Positions 1 through 8,641 are shown, counted from the stretch's first letter. The stretch is 64,000 nt of DNA from Hoeflea sp. IMCC20628 (GCF_001011155.1 NZ_CP011479.1:2870501-2934500), one strand, 5' to 3'. Numbers and translations are program-made. Notes: generated by a model not told the origin, from the sequence alone.

Positions 1-2876
1 GTCTGCTCTTCCTCGGCGCGCAGATTGACCGCGCCCAGCCGCTCGCGCTCGATCTTGAGGCGCTCGAGATTGCGTTCGACCAGGGCCGGATCCGGCATAT
101 CCGCATCAGCAGCCAGACCGGTGTGGCGCATGGCTTCATGTGGCGGGCAATTGAGCGATTCGCGGATGCGGGCCTCACCCTCTTCGCGGCGTTCCCGTGC
201 CGCCATCAAGCGTTCCTCGGTGCGCCCGCGCACTTCACGGCCTTGCGACAACGCGCCGATGGCTTCGGTGGCGAGCTTGTCAGCCTCGCGCGAGCGGGTT
301 TCGGCCAGCGCCAGCGCGTCGGCAGCGTCCTTGCGGCGTTTTTCGACCTCGCTCAATTGGGTCAGCAAGGCGCGGCGACGGGCAGCCACTTCATCGGGCG
401 CATCGGCAATGCCTGCAACCTCGGTCGCGGTTTCCCCGGACCGGGCGCGCAGTGCGGCGAGATGGCTTTCGGCATTGGCGGCGCGCTCGATCCATGAGGT
501 CCGTTCCGATGCGATGGCTTCGAGCCTGCGGACACGACCGGCGTTTTCCCGCTCCAGCCCCTCATGGGCGGCGCGGGCTTCGGCCAGCGCGCCGCGATCA
601 GTCGCAACTTCCGCATTGACCTGCACCAGCGCCGCGTCGAGGCCGGCCAGATCGGGACAGGCTTTCAGCGATTCCATCGCCTGCTCCAGCGCTGTGACGG
701 CTTCAGCCAGTTGCGCGCCCACTTGCGCGCGGGATTCGGTCAGCACTGCACGGCGGTTTGACAACTCACCCGAGGCACGCTCGGCACTCGCAAGTTCATC
801 ACGGGCACGGCTGAGCTTGCCGCTGGCGTCGCGGATCAGGTCACGCGCCAGACGGCCCTCGCCGACCCGGGCTGCGACCGCGGTCTCGCTCAGGGTCAGG
901 GCTTCTTCGGTCAGGCGCAGTGCCTTGGTCGCCTCGACGGCTTCGGCATCCAGCTCAGTCAACCGGTTTTTCTGCCCGAGCCTTAAAGCGGCAGGGGTTG
1001 GTGCGTCAGCCGATGCGACATAGCCATCCCAGCGGAACAACGCGCCATCGCGGGTGACCAGCCGCTGGCCGGGCTTGAGCGATCCATGCAGCGCCAGGCC
1101 ATGGGCGGCATCAGCCACCAGCCCGACATGGGCAAGGCGGCGGGCGAGCTCCAAAGGCGCGCGGACATGGGTCGACAACGGCGTCACACCATCAGGAAGC
1201 GCAGGGTCCTGGCCGTCATTTTGCAGCTTCGCCCAATGGGCGGGTGCTGCCGGATCAAGCGGCAGATCGAGATCGTCGCCAAGAGCTGCGCCGAGTGCCG
1301 TCTCATAGCCACGATCTACCTTGATGCTCTCCACCACCGGCGGAAACAGGTCCGAGCCCTGGCCGGCATTGAGCATGCGGGCGATGGTCTTGGCTTCAGT
1401 CTCGATGGCATTGAGCCGGGCCTTTGCTTCGGTGACCGGCTGGCGCGCGGCAGTCTCGGCTTGGCGCGCCGCTTCAAGCGCTCCTTCAATCCCGGCCAGA
1501 GCGCTCTCGGCATCAGCAAGCGCCTTTTCGGCGATTTCGGTGTCGCGACGCTTGGCAGCAGGATCGGGCAGCCCGGCAACGCGCTCGGCGATCGTGGCGA
1601 GGTCGGCATCCTGGCTGCCGATCTGACGCTCAAGCCGGGCCTTGCGTTCGCCCGCCTCGCGGATGACGCGGTCGAGCTGGGTGCGCTCAGCTGCTGCTTC
1701 AGCGCGCTCGGCTGTGACGACACCCAGCGAAGTTTCGCTTTCCGTCAGTCTGGCCTGCGCCGCTTCAAACACGGTTTTGAGCGCAGCGGAGCGCTCGCCA
1801 CTGCCTTCGAGCGCCAGCTTCAGCTCGGCCTCCTCGGCAGACAGCCGCTGCATAATCCCGGCATTGTCGGCGATCAGACGTTCCTCGCGTTCAATGTCGG
1901 TTTTGAGCTGTGCCAGCCGCTGGTCGAGTTCGGCGCGGCGACGTGAAATCCGTTCGGCTTCCTCGTCAATCTGGGTGCGGGCGATCTGCAGCCGTTGCAA
2001 GGCGGCAGCGGCGGCGGCTTCTGCGTCCCGGAGTTCGGGCAATTTATGCGCGGCAATGGCTTGGCACTTCGCCGCTTCCATCTGCGCCTGCGCCAGTTCG
2101 GCGACATGGGAGGTGGCCTTGGAAAGCGCGCTTTCAGCCTCCCCCTCCTGGGCCTTGGCTATCGACCAGCGAAGGTGCAGCAATATTGCCTCCGACTGCC
2201 GCACTTCCGCAGACAGGGCCTTGAACCGGTTGGCCTGGCGGGCTTGCCGCTTGAGGCTTTCGATCTGCGATTCCAGCTCGGATGTAACGTCATCAAGCCG
2301 CTCGAGATTGGTTTCGGCAGCGCGCAGCCTGAGTTCCGCCTCGTGACGGCGCGAATACAGGCCGGAAATGCCAGCCGCCTCTTCGAGCAATTGCCTGCGC
2401 GCCTGAGGCTTGGCCTGGATCAGCTCGCCGATACGGCCCTGCCCCACCATCGAGGGCGAGCGGGCGCCGGTGGAAGCGTCGGCAAACAGCAGCTGCACAT
2501 CCTTGGCGCGGGCTTCCTTGCCGTTGATGCGGTAGACCGAGCCGGATTCGCGTTCGATGCGGCGGGTGACCTGAATCTCGTCGGAATCATTGAAGGCCGC
2601 AGGGGCGGTGCGATCGGAATTGTCGAGATAGAGACCGACTTCGGCAGTGTTGCGGGCCGGACGGTTGCCGGAGCCCGAGAAAATCACGTCGTCCATGCCC
2701 GAGGCGCGCATGTTCTTGTAGGAGTTTTCGCCCATCACCCAGCGCATGGCTTCAACAAGATTGGACTTGCCGCAGCCATTGGGGCCGACCACGCCGGTCA
2801 GCCCGCGCTCGATCACGAACTCATTGGGTTCGACGAAGGACTTGAAGCCGAGCACCCGAAGCTTTGTAAACCTCAT
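1..2876 (-). CDS. smc: Chromosome segregation ATPase SMC (C-terminal end outside window)
   Basis: SMC is the ATPase core of the condensin-like complex that organises and segregates the chromosome. About 958 residues are visible, running from an ATG at 2876 to the left edge, against roughly 1150 for the family, so the C-terminal Walker B/signature head is missing. The N-terminal head carries the Walker A motif GPNGCGKSN at about residues 32-40 and an N-terminal SMC head with the pattern GQGRIGELI. Long charged helices (coiled coil) follow. A glycine-rich, non-coiled section at about residues 530-625 fits the hinge, and a second coiled coil of Ala/Glu/Arg-rich helices reaches the edge. The gene lies just downstream of a DsbA-like gene on the same strand, as in other rhizobia. 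The family call is certain; the exact domain edges are estimates. Confidence 0.97.
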   Translation of the reverse strand, partial: MRFTKLRVLGFKSFVEPNEFVIERGLTGVVGPNGCGKSNLVEAMRWVMGENSYKNMRASGMDDVIFSGSGNRPARNTAEVGLYLDNSDRTAPAAFNDSDEIQVTRRIERESGSVYRINGKEARAKDVQLLFADASTGARSPSMVGQGRIGELIQAKPQARRQLLEEAAGISGLYSRRHEAELRLRAAETNLERLDDVTSELESQIESLKRQARQANRFKALSAEVRQSEAILLHLRWSIAKAQEGEAESALSKATSHVAELAQAQMEAAKCQAIAAHKLPELRDAEAAAAAALQRLQIARTQIDEEAERISRRRAELDQRLAQLKTDIEREERLIADNAGIMQRLSAEEAELKLALEGSGERSAALKTVFEAAQARLTESETSLGVVTAERAEAAAERTQLDRVIREAGERKARLERQIGSQDADLATIAERVAGLPDPAAKRRDTEIAEKALADAESALAGIEGALEAARQAETAARQPVTEAKARLNAIETEAKTIARMLNAGQGSDLFPPVVESIKVDRGYETALGAALGDDLDLPLDPAAPAHWAKLQNDGQDPALPDGVTPLSTHVRAPLELARRLAHVGLVADAAHGLALHGSLKPGQRLVTRDGALFRWDGYVASADAPTPAALRLGQKNRLTELDAEAVEATKALRLTEEALTLSETAVAARVGEGRLARDLIRDASGKLSRARDELASAERASGELSNRRAVLTESRAQVGAQLAEAVTALEQAMESLKACPDLAGLDAALVQVNAEVATDRGALAEARAAHEGLERENAGRVRRLEAIASERTSWIERAANAESHLAALRARSGETATEVAGIADAPDEVAARRRALLTQLSEVEKRRKDAADALALAETRSREADKLATEAIGALSQGREVRGRTEERLMAARERREEGEARIRESLNCPPHEAMRHTGLAADADMPDPALVERNLERLKIERERLGAVNLRAEEEQ

Positions 2877-2963
2877 GACCGGAGCTCCCGGTCATGCATA
2901 CTCATCGGCACAGCAAAACATCCCCGGCGAAATACTCGCAGGGGATTGATGTGTTTGACCCGC

Positions 2964-3719
2964 TTAAAGCAGCGGGTCGATGATTGCCGACATGATTTCA
3001 ATCGACATGTTCCCCGGATACCGCTTGCCGTTGATGATGAAGGTCGGGGTAGACTGCACCCCAAATTCATTGGCGGCCTTGGTTCTGACTGCATTCACAT
3101 CGTCCAGAAGCTTCTGGTTCGTCAAGCAAGCCTCGAAGGACTCCTGTGTAAAACCGGCCAAACGGGCGATTTGCAGCAAGGCTTCACGTCCATCAGGCGC
3201 TGTCGCCCAGGTGCGCTGCTGCTGGAAAAGGACATCTACCATTGGGAAAAACCGCTCTTCGGGCGCACATCGCGCCAGCATGATGGCGGCTGCGGCGCGC
3301 GGATCGAACGGGAATTCGCGCAGGATGAAGCGCACCTTGCCGCTGTCGATGTATTTTTCCTTGAGTGGCTTGAAATTCTCTTCGTGGAACGAAGCGCAAT
3401 GCGGGCAAGTCATCGACATATATTCAACGATGGTGACCGGTGCGGTTTCTTCACCAAGTACCATATCCTTGAGCGACCCCTGCTCCAGCACCTTGGCCAT
3501 ATCGACATCGCCATCAGCCTTGGGGGCTTCAACAGCGGCTTCGATGGCTCCGGTGATTTCAGATGTCACTCCGGCGGCGGCAGTTTCGGTCGAAACAACG
3601 GCAGCGGCACTGTCGGAAGCCTGCGTGGTCTGGTCAGACGAGTCCGAACAAGCGGTCAATGTCAGCGCGAGCAGAGATACCGTCGCGGCGGCAGTCAATC
3701 GGGACGTCAAACGGAACAT
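2964..3719 (-). CDS. DsbA-family thiol:disulfide lipoprotein
   Basis: This is a periplasmic thioredoxin-fold protein of the DsbA family (DsbA/DsbG/Com1-like), expected to introduce or shuffle disulfides in exported proteins. From the chosen start the protein is 251 residues. It opens with a hydrophobic signal ending in the lipobox LTAC (Cys24), so it is probably anchored as a lipoprotein. An Ala/Ser/Thr-rich linker of about 60 residues follows, then the fold with active site CPHC at about residues 105-108. A cis-Pro loop with the pattern STPTF lies near the C terminus. The start at 3719 has GGTGA four bases upstream; an ATG at 3731 is an alternative with poorer ribosome-site spacing. The gene is 87 bp upstream of smc on the same strand. 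Confidence 0.9.
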   Translation of the reverse strand: MFRLTSRLTAAATVSLLALTLTACSDSSDQTTQASDSAAAVVSTETAAAGVTSEITGAIEAAVEAPKADGDVDMAKVLEQGSLKDMVLGEETAPVTIVEYMSMTCPHCASFHEENFKPLKEKYIDSGKVRFILREFPFDPRAAAAIMLARCAPEERFFPMVDVLFQQQRTWATAPDGREALLQIARLAGFTQESFEACLTNQKLLDDVNAVRTKAANEFGVQSTPTFIINGKRYPGNMSIEIMSAIIDPLL

Positions 3720-3893
3720 CAAATCACCCATTCTCTCTAAATTGCTACGACACGCATCCAAATCCGTTCGGTCATCCCGTTCAGCATACTGGCCGCGCCC
3801 GGCGTCCATATTGTTACAGCGAACGCCAGTCTTACCCAACTCCTATAACGTGAAATGTGGCCAAACAAGTGCCCCATGTTCACTGAGCCGTGA

Positions 3894-4406
3894 TCACGGC
3901 TGGCGTTTTGGCTGACGGCTGATGACGCCTGCGCCCAATCGCTCCAGCGACTCGCGCAGCTTCGGGTCCTCCACATCGGCCAGCAAATCCGCGAGACGGT
4001 GCTTTTCTGCGCTGTCGAGCGGGCGGCTTTTGGGCTTGCGGGTCGGCACATGAATCGCCTTCTGGACGATACGGATTTGCGAGACGGCACGAAAACCGAA
4101 GAAGCTGTTGAGCCTGGAGATCAGCTCGGCTTCCTGGTGCATCAGAAACAAGGCACGCGCGCCTTCGCAGGCAATGGTCAACAGGCCCGGCGAAAACCCG
4201 CCGCCGGCTTCATCCGGTCCGTCCTGGCGCGGCCAGCGGATACGCTCGGGACGCGAGCAGCCGGCAAATTGCTCACCGGCGATCTCATCCCAGGAAGCGA
4301 GCAACAGCGTGTTGATTCCGGCGCGCTTGGACAGAATCGGATCGATCAGCCCGTTGGCGATCTCCGCGATCTGGAATGTCTTGCGATAATGGCTTGGCTT
4401 GGCCAC
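3894..4406 (-). CDS. dciA: DUF721 / DciA-like protein
   Basis: This is a DUF721 domain protein of about 170 residues. The DUF721 family includes DciA, the ancestral loader that works with the replicative helicase DnaB in bacteria lacking DnaC or DnaI. The N terminal 110 residues carry the family core: a short helix with VLDPVL-like spacing (LIDPILSKRAG), then a W-x-x-I-AGEQFA stretch typical of the fold. The basic C terminus (TRKPKSRP and a final RQPKRQP) is compatible with DNA contact. I chose a GTG start at 4406 because AAGG lies seven bases upstream; a TTG at 4424 would add six residues. It sits between dsbA and mutY, which is the usual rhizobial order. The family call is firm; the helicase-loading role is by homology only. 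Confidence 0.82.
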   Translation of the reverse strand: MAKPSHYRKTFQIAEIANGLIDPILSKRAGINTLLLASWDEIAGEQFAGCSRPERIRWPRQDGPDEAGGGFSPGLLTIACEGARALFLMHQEAELISRLNSFFGFRAVSQIRIVQKAIHVPTRKPKSRPLDSAEKHRLADLLADVEDPKLRESLERLGAGVISRQPKRQP

Positions 4407-4513
4407 AGCTCTGCCTTTGTTCAAATGTCAGCCGGCACATCGCCCGGCCAGACCTTGTCTGGTGATCGATAGCGCGAAATGGCGATGATGGAAAGCGCGC
4501 CCCTCCCCTGATG

Positions 4514-4538
4514 GAACCATTTCCGGACAAAACAGTTT
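4514..4538 (+). promoter_or_regulatory. EcfG-like general stress promoter for the PLDc_N gene
   Basis: A perfect GGAAC (4514-4518) is followed by 16 nt and AGTT (4535-4538), one base from the CGTT of the alphaproteobacterial EcfG/RpoE2 consensus as I recall it. The site is 60 bp upstream of the small-gene start codon at 4598. The same 16-nt spacing occurs before two other small stress-type genes in this window. The pattern is seen in the sequence; its use by EcfG is inferred. Confidence 0.45.
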
Positions 4539-4597
4539 GTTAAATGCAACGCAACATTTCAGCGCGGTTCGGCGCGACCATATTTGGAGATTTTGAC

Positions 4598-4780
4598 ATG
4601 GGTTTTGAATACAGCGGAATTCTGGGCATCATCATTCTGGTTCTCGACATCTGGGCGATCCTCCAGATCATCAAGGGCGGCGGCTCGACCGGCCGCAAGA
4701 TATTGTGGATCCTGGTCATCCTGTTGCTGCCGGTGATCGGTTTGATCATCTGGTTCCTGGCTGGCCGCGGCAGGGTCTAG
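4598..4780 (+). CDS. Small PLDc_N-domain membrane protein
   Basis: This 60-residue protein has two predicted membrane helices: residues about 5-22 (Ile/Leu-rich) and about 37-54. The arrangement matches the phospholipase D nuclease N-terminal (PLDc_N) small-protein family, in which the domain occurs alone and has no catalytic residues. The loop between the helices holds GGGSTGRK and faces one side of the membrane. The start was chosen at ATG 4598 because TTGGAGA lies just upstream; an in-frame ATG at 4544 would add 18 residues without a ribosome site. An EcfG-like promoter precedes it and a strong terminator follows, so it is probably monocistronic. Its function is unknown; envelope stress is a guess from the promoter. 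Confidence 0.78.
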   Translation: MGFEYSGILGIIILVLDIWAILQIIKGGGSTGRKILWILVILLLPVIGLIIWFLAGRGRV

Positions 4781-4855
4781 TCTCAGGACTGAACCACGAA
4801 CTTGGCTGGCGTCCCTGGCGGGATGCCAGTCTGCCGATCCCGGATCGGTCGAATT

Positions 4856-4888
4856 GGCAGCGCCGATCAATGCGGGCGCTGCCTTTTC
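4856..4888 (+). terminator. Rho-independent terminator after the PLDc_N gene
   Basis: A perfect 9-bp stem GGCAGCGCC / GGCGCTGCC with a short loop is followed by TTTT. It lies about 75 bp after the small gene and 175 bp before mutY, so it separates the two transcripts. The rest of the 4781-5063 gap shows nothing I can name. Confidence 0.75.
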
Positions 4889-5063
4889 GTTTGAGCAAGT
4901 CGAGTACCCGATCAAGCGTTTTGCCAGACAACGGCAACCAGCGCATGATCACGGGAAAACCTGTGGGGCGGATTGCGCCTCGGCGACCGGCACGACATGA
5001 TCCCGGCTTGCGTTCACTGCGGCGCGCCCTAATTGCTGTCATTCCCGCCCCTAGCACCGCCCC

Positions 5064-6176
5064 ATGAGTTCAATGTCATCTGCAAAGCCCTCAAAGACTA
5101 CGCCTGATCCTGATTTGGCGGATTTGCTGCTTGCCTGGTACGACCGGCACGCGCGCGCTATGCCATGGAGGGTCAGCCCGGCTGAACGGGAACGTGGCGT
5201 GGTAGCCGATCCCTACCGGGTCTGGTTGTCCGAGATCATGCTGCAACAAACCACTGTGCAGTCGGTAAAATCCTATTTCGAGGCCTTCGCCACGCGCTGG
5301 CCGACCGTGACGGACCTGGCCGCCGCCAACACCGAAGATGTGATGAAGGCCTGGGCGGGGCTGGGCTATTATTCGCGCGCCCGCAATCTGAAAAAATGCG
5401 CCGACGTGGTGGCGAGCGAGCATGGCGGGCGCTTTCCTGACAGCGAAGACGGCTTGCGCGCCCTGCCTGGCATCGGCCCCTACACGGCGGCGGCAATAGC
5501 TGCGATCGCCTTCGACCAACCGGCGGCAGTGGTGGACGGAAACATCGAACGGGTGTTCACGCGGCTGCTGCAGATTGAAACACCGCTACCCGCCGCCAAA
5601 ACAGAAATTCGCGCCGCCGTGGCTCTTGCCACCCCGAATGAACGACCGGGTGATTTCGCCCAGGCACTGATGGATCTAGGCGCAACCATCTGCACGCCGA
5701 AGCGTCCGGCCTGCGCCTTATGTCCGATCGATGAGATGTGCCAGGCCCGTGCCTCCGGCAGACAGGAGCAGTTTCCGGTCAAGCCCGCAAAAAAGTCAAA
5801 GCCGGTCCGCCTTGGCGCTGCCTTCGTGGCCGAACGCGGCGATGGGTCAGTGCTACTGGTCAAGCGTCCGGACAAGGGCCTGCTCGGCGGCATGACCGGG
5901 GTTCCGACCACCAACTGGACTGTACGGGCGGATGGCGAAACAGGCGCGAATTCGGCTCCATTCGCTGCGAAGTGGCAGCACAAGGGCGTCATAACACATG
6001 TGTTTACACATTTTGAATTGCGACTGGAGGTGTTTCATGCGGTTGTTACGAGCGCCGCTGATCATCAAGGTTGGTGGAGCGATGCTGATTCGCTGCCCGG
6101 CGAAGCGCTGCCAACCCTGATGAAGAAGGCCCTTAGCGCCGCCTTCCCTGCGCTGTTTAGAAAAGGCAAGACATGA
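5064..6176 (+). CDS. mutY: A/G-specific adenine glycosylase
   Basis: MutY removes adenine mispaired with 8-oxoguanine or guanine in base-excision repair. The protein has 370 residues, normal for the family. Residues about 20-230 form the HhH-GPD core. The catalytic Glu is in SEIMLQQ (about E57), the hairpin-helix-hairpin is LPGIGPYTAAA (about 134-144), and the catalytic Asp is in VVDGN (about D158). The four iron-sulfur ligands are spaced C-x6-C-x2-C-x5-C at about 210, 217, 220 and 226. Residues from about 245 on form the NUDIX-like domain that reads 8-oxoG. The stop overlaps the next start as ATGA, so the HAD gene is probably translationally coupled. Confidence 0.97.
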   Translation: MSSMSSAKPSKTTPDPDLADLLLAWYDRHARAMPWRVSPAERERGVVADPYRVWLSEIMLQQTTVQSVKSYFEAFATRWPTVTDLAAANTEDVMKAWAGLGYYSRARNLKKCADVVASEHGGRFPDSEDGLRALPGIGPYTAAAIAAIAFDQPAAVVDGNIERVFTRLLQIETPLPAAKTEIRAAVALATPNERPGDFAQALMDLGATICTPKRPACALCPIDEMCQARASGRQEQFPVKPAKKSKPVRLGAAFVAERGDGSVLLVKRPDKGLLGGMTGVPTTNWTVRADGETGANSAPFAAKWQHKGVITHVFTHFELRLEVFHAVVTSAADHQGWWSDADSLPGEALPTLMKKALSAAFPALFRKGKT

Positions 6177-6793
6177 GTGAGACCACCCGGCCCGTGCGCC
6201 ACATTGTGTTTGATATCGGCAAAGTCCTGATCCATTACGATCCGAATACTCCATTCAGCCGTCTGATTCCGAACGAGGCCGAGCGAAACGAATTCTTCGC
6301 CACGGTGTGCACCCATGAATGGAATCTGGAACAGGATCGCGGACGCAGCTGGGCCGATGCCGAGGCGCTGCTGATTGAAGAGTTTCCCGACAAGGCGGAT
6401 CTGATCCGGGCGTTTCGCACCCATTGGCATGAAATGGTCAGTCACGCCTATGATGGCAGCGTCGATTTCATGCTCGACCTGATCCAGCAGGGACGCGACG
6501 TGACCATGCTGACCAATTTCGCCGCCGACACCTTCAAGCAGGCACGCGAGATATACCCGTTCCTGAAGGTTCCGCGCGGGGTGACGGTGTCGGGCGAGAT
6601 CGGATTGATCAAGCCGGACCGGGCGATCTACGAGACCCATGCGAAGAGTTTCGATCTGGACCCGGCTGCCTGCCTGTTCATTGACGACAGCCAAAAGAAT
6701 GTCGACGGCGCCATTGCAGCGGGATGGCAGTCGGTGCTGTTCACAGATCCCGAAACACTGCGGGAGGACGTGACGCGTCTGATCTCGGCCTGA
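6173..6793 (+). CDS. HAD-superfamily hydrolase (YihX-like)
   Basis: This is a 206-residue haloacid dehalogenase-type phosphatase, subfamily IA. Motif I reads VFDIGKVL near residue 12: the nucleophile Asp is present but the usual second Asp (D-x-D) is replaced by Gly. YihX-type sugar-phosphate phosphatases, with DLGNVI, have the same pattern. Motif II is MLTNF, motif III is the Lys in IGLIKPDR, and motif IV is FIDDSQKN. The gene overlaps mutY by four bases. Its substrate cannot be told from the sequence. The Gly substitution may reflect a class difference rather than loss of activity, because relatives share it. Confidence 0.85.
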   Translation: MSETTRPVRHIVFDIGKVLIHYDPNTPFSRLIPNEAERNEFFATVCTHEWNLEQDRGRSWADAEALLIEEFPDKADLIRAFRTHWHEMVSHAYDGSVDFMLDLIQQGRDVTMLTNFAADTFKQAREIYPFLKVPRGVTVSGEIGLIKPDRAIYETHAKSFDLDPAACLFIDDSQKNVDGAIAAGWQSVLFTDPETLREDVTRLISA

Positions 6794-6931
6794 CCGGCAA
6801 ATTACCGGCAAATTGCGATCTGGGTGCCCGGCCGCTTGACGCGACCGGGCACCGTTGAACCAATTACAGCGCCCCGTATCCAATTGGATGCGCAAAGGAC
6901 GCTGTAGCTCTTTTGAAGTGACGCATGTGCG

Positions 6932-7090
6932 TCAGAAGCGGCCGGTCAGTGCAAGCACAATGACGATCAAAAGTGCCAGTCCCAGAAAGCCGGACGGGCC
7001 GTAACCCCAGCTGCGCGCATGCGGCCACGACGGCACCGCACCGATCAGAAGAACGATCAGAATAATGATGAGAAGAGTTGAAATTGCCAT
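6932..7090 (-). CDS. DUF3309 small membrane protein
   Basis: This 52-residue protein matches DUF3309: a first membrane helix (residues about 5-19), a conserved loop with WPHARSWGYGPSG, and a second helix ending in TGRF. The start ATG at 7090 has CAGGA upstream; a longer reading begins at 7132 but loses the family N terminus. The family is common in alphaproteobacteria and has no known role. An EcfG-like promoter lies 38 bp upstream. The 138-bp gap between it and the convergent HAD gene shows nothing recognisable. Confidence 0.85.
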   Translation of the reverse strand: MAISTLLIIILIVLLIGAVPSWPHARSWGYGPSGFLGLALLIVIVLALTGRF

Positions 7091-7127
7091 GGCAAAAGCA
7101 TCCTGCGTTGTTGTACTTCGTGTGACA

Positions 7128-7152
7128 AACACACGAGCCGCAAAATGGTTCC
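7128..7152 (-). promoter_or_regulatory. EcfG-like promoter for the DUF3309 gene
   Basis: On the minus strand a perfect GGAAC (7148-7152) is followed by 16 nt and TGTT (7128-7131), one mismatch from CGTT. It lies 38 bp before the start codon at 7090. The pattern is direct; the sigma-factor assignment is inferred. Confidence 0.5.
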
Positions 7153-7168
7153 ATCCGGCATTTTCTGA

Positions 7169-8287
7169 TCAGCCGGCACTGCCCTCTTCAACAACGTCCG
7201 CGTCCTCTATTGCCGGTCGCCCTGACAGGAACTGACCAAAGGCGTTCATCGATTCAAAATTGTCGCACAGCACCTTGATCGCCACCAATATCGGCACAGC
7301 CATCAGCGCTCCCACCAGACCCCACAGCCAACCCCAGACAGTGACGGTCAGGAACACGGCGACAATGTTGAGTTCAAGCCTGCGGCCTACGATCATCGGA
7401 GTCAGGAAATTGCCTTCCAGGGTCGTGACACCAAAATAAATGGCTGGCGCAACCAGTGCCGCTCCGAGCGTCGGATAGACAACCATCGCTGTGGCAGCGA
7501 CCGCCGCTGCACCCGCCCAGGCCCCGATAAACGGGAGGAAATTCAGGATCGCCGCGATGCAGCCCCACATGATGGGGTTTGGCATGCCGTAAAGCCACAG
7601 ACAGGTGCCGATGACCGCGCCCAGGCCAGCATTAATAACGGTTATCGTGAACAGATAGCGCGAGACTTGCCGCTCAACGTCATAGATCACACGCAATGCC
7701 CGTTTTTTTTCGCTCATCAAGGGCATGATGCCGACGACTTTTTCGTAAAACAGCGTGCCGGTCGAGAGCAGGAACAATGCAAGGATCAAGGCAACCACAA
7801 AAGTTGTGAGACCACTGAATGCATTGGATGCAGCGGAGGCGAGCAAGGCCGGCTGCTGGACGACAACCTTTTGGGCTGCGGTTGTACCCGAGCCTTGCGC
7901 CAATGTCTCGACCTGTTCGCTCGCTTCCTTCACGGCTTCGATCTCATCGCGGTATTCGGCAAATTTTGCCCTGACCTTGATAGCCGTTTCAGGTGCGGAT
8001 GAAATCAGGTCTGTTATCGGTCCCGACAGCGAATAGGCGCCAAACCCGAGTCCACCAGCGAGGAACACGATAATCAAAACGGCGGAAATTCCCGAGGGAA
8101 TACCGCGTTTTTCGGCAAAGCGCACAACCGGCCTCAAGGTCAGGGCAATCAGCACGCCCAGGACCATCGGCATGACGACATCCTGGGCGACGAACAACAC
8201 CTGGGCAACGATGACAATGAAAATTCCAATCAAGACGCGCTTAATCGTTGCGATGTCGGGATTGGTGAGAGCCGTCTGCGGTTTCAT
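7169..8287 (-). CDS. AI-2E family permease (PerM/TqsA type)
   Basis: This integral membrane protein of 372 residues belongs to the AI-2E transporter family (PerM, TqsA, YdiK). Two helices lie near the N terminus (about 15-65), followed by a soluble stretch of about 90 residues rich in Glu and Ala. Five or six helices follow, with the family patterns LNFLPFIGAW and the PMIVGRRLELN loop. The start at ATG 8287 is preceded by GAGG; upstream in-frame codons add only four residues. Members export autoinducer-2 or work as Na+/H+ antiporters; the sequence does not decide. It sits downstream of CsbD on the same strand, but a strong terminator lies between them. Confidence 0.88.
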   Translation of the reverse strand: MKPQTALTNPDIATIKRVLIGIFIVIVAQVLFVAQDVVMPMVLGVLIALTLRPVVRFAEKRGIPSGISAVLIIVFLAGGLGFGAYSLSGPITDLISSAPETAIKVRAKFAEYRDEIEAVKEASEQVETLAQGSGTTAAQKVVVQQPALLASAASNAFSGLTTFVVALILALFLLSTGTLFYEKVVGIMPLMSEKKRALRVIYDVERQVSRYLFTITVINAGLGAVIGTCLWLYGMPNPIMWGCIAAILNFLPFIGAWAGAAAVAATAMVVYPTLGAALVAPAIYFGVTTLEGNFLTPMIVGRRLELNIVAVFLTVTVWGWLWGLVGALMAVPILVAIKVLCDNFESMNAFGQFLSGRPAIEDADVVEEGSAG

Positions 8288-8309
8288 GATCAACCTCACC
8301 GTAAAAGGG

Positions 8310-8340
8310 AAAAAGGCCGCGGCCCAATCGGGCCGCGACC
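8310..8340 (-). terminator. Rho-independent terminator after the CsbD gene
   Basis: An 11-bp stem (arms 8315-8325 and 8330-8340, one G-U pair on the minus strand) with a 4-nt loop is followed on the minus strand by five U. It closes the CsbD transcript and isolates the AI-2E permease gene 23 bp further on. Confidence 0.8.
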
Positions 8341-8366
8341 AGTTGGCAAGGAAACAAGTCTAAATG

Positions 8367-8549
8367 TCAAACCTTGTCACCCAAAGCGCCCTTGATAGAG
8401 CCTGATGCGTGCTGAACGGTGCCTTTTGCCTTTTGCGCCTTGCCTTCCGCCTGCAGCTTCTTGTTGTCGGTTGCCTTGCCGACAGCGTCTTTGGTTGCGC
8501 CGGCAACCTTGTTACCGGCTGCCTTGGTCTTGTCGATCATTTCACCCAT
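8367..8549 (-). CDS. CsbD-family stress protein
   Basis: This 60-residue, very hydrophilic, Lys- and Ala-rich protein has the CsbD pattern: two repeats of the type AGxxxGAxKDAVGK and KGxxQxxxGxxKGALGD. CsbD proteins are small soluble general-stress proteins of unknown biochemical role. The start ATG at 8549 has AGGAG eight bases upstream; the longer in-frame extension to 8702 is not supported. An EcfG-like promoter is 68 bp upstream and a strong terminator follows the stop, so it is probably transcribed alone. Confidence 0.87.
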   Translation of the reverse strand: MGEMIDKTKAAGNKVAGATKDAVGKATDNKKLQAEGKAQKAKGTVQHASGSIKGALGDKV

Positions 8550-8616
8550 GCCACTATCTCCTCTTAGATCCGCTGAACTCGCAGCGCTGGTTACGCAAGT
8601 CTGACTTGCCTGAGAG

Positions 8617-8641
8617 AACGTTTGGCAACGGGTTTGGTTCA
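8617..8641 (-). promoter_or_regulatory. EcfG-like promoter for the CsbD gene
   Basis: On the minus strand TGAAC (8637-8641) is followed by 16 nt and a perfect CGTT (8617-8620). One base in the -35 element differs from GGAAC. CsbD genes are typical general-stress targets, which supports the call. Confidence 0.5.

Noticed and set aside
25-1023. Long plus-strand ORF opposite smc, and similar long antisense ORFs at 1995-3740, 8816-10012, 12023-13402, 24424-25443, 35822-37480, 48189-49214, 50231-51844 and 54135-55439
   Set aside because: They lie fully opposite genes with clear family motifs, have the Arg/Ala/Ser- or Arg/His/Gly-rich composition of shadow frames in high-GC DNA, and show no recognisable domain.
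2957-2978. Inverted repeat GACCCGCT / AGCGGGTC at the dsbA stop
   Set aside because: Only 8 bp and followed on the minus strand by AAACAC, so it is not a Rho-independent terminator; it lies partly in coding sequence.
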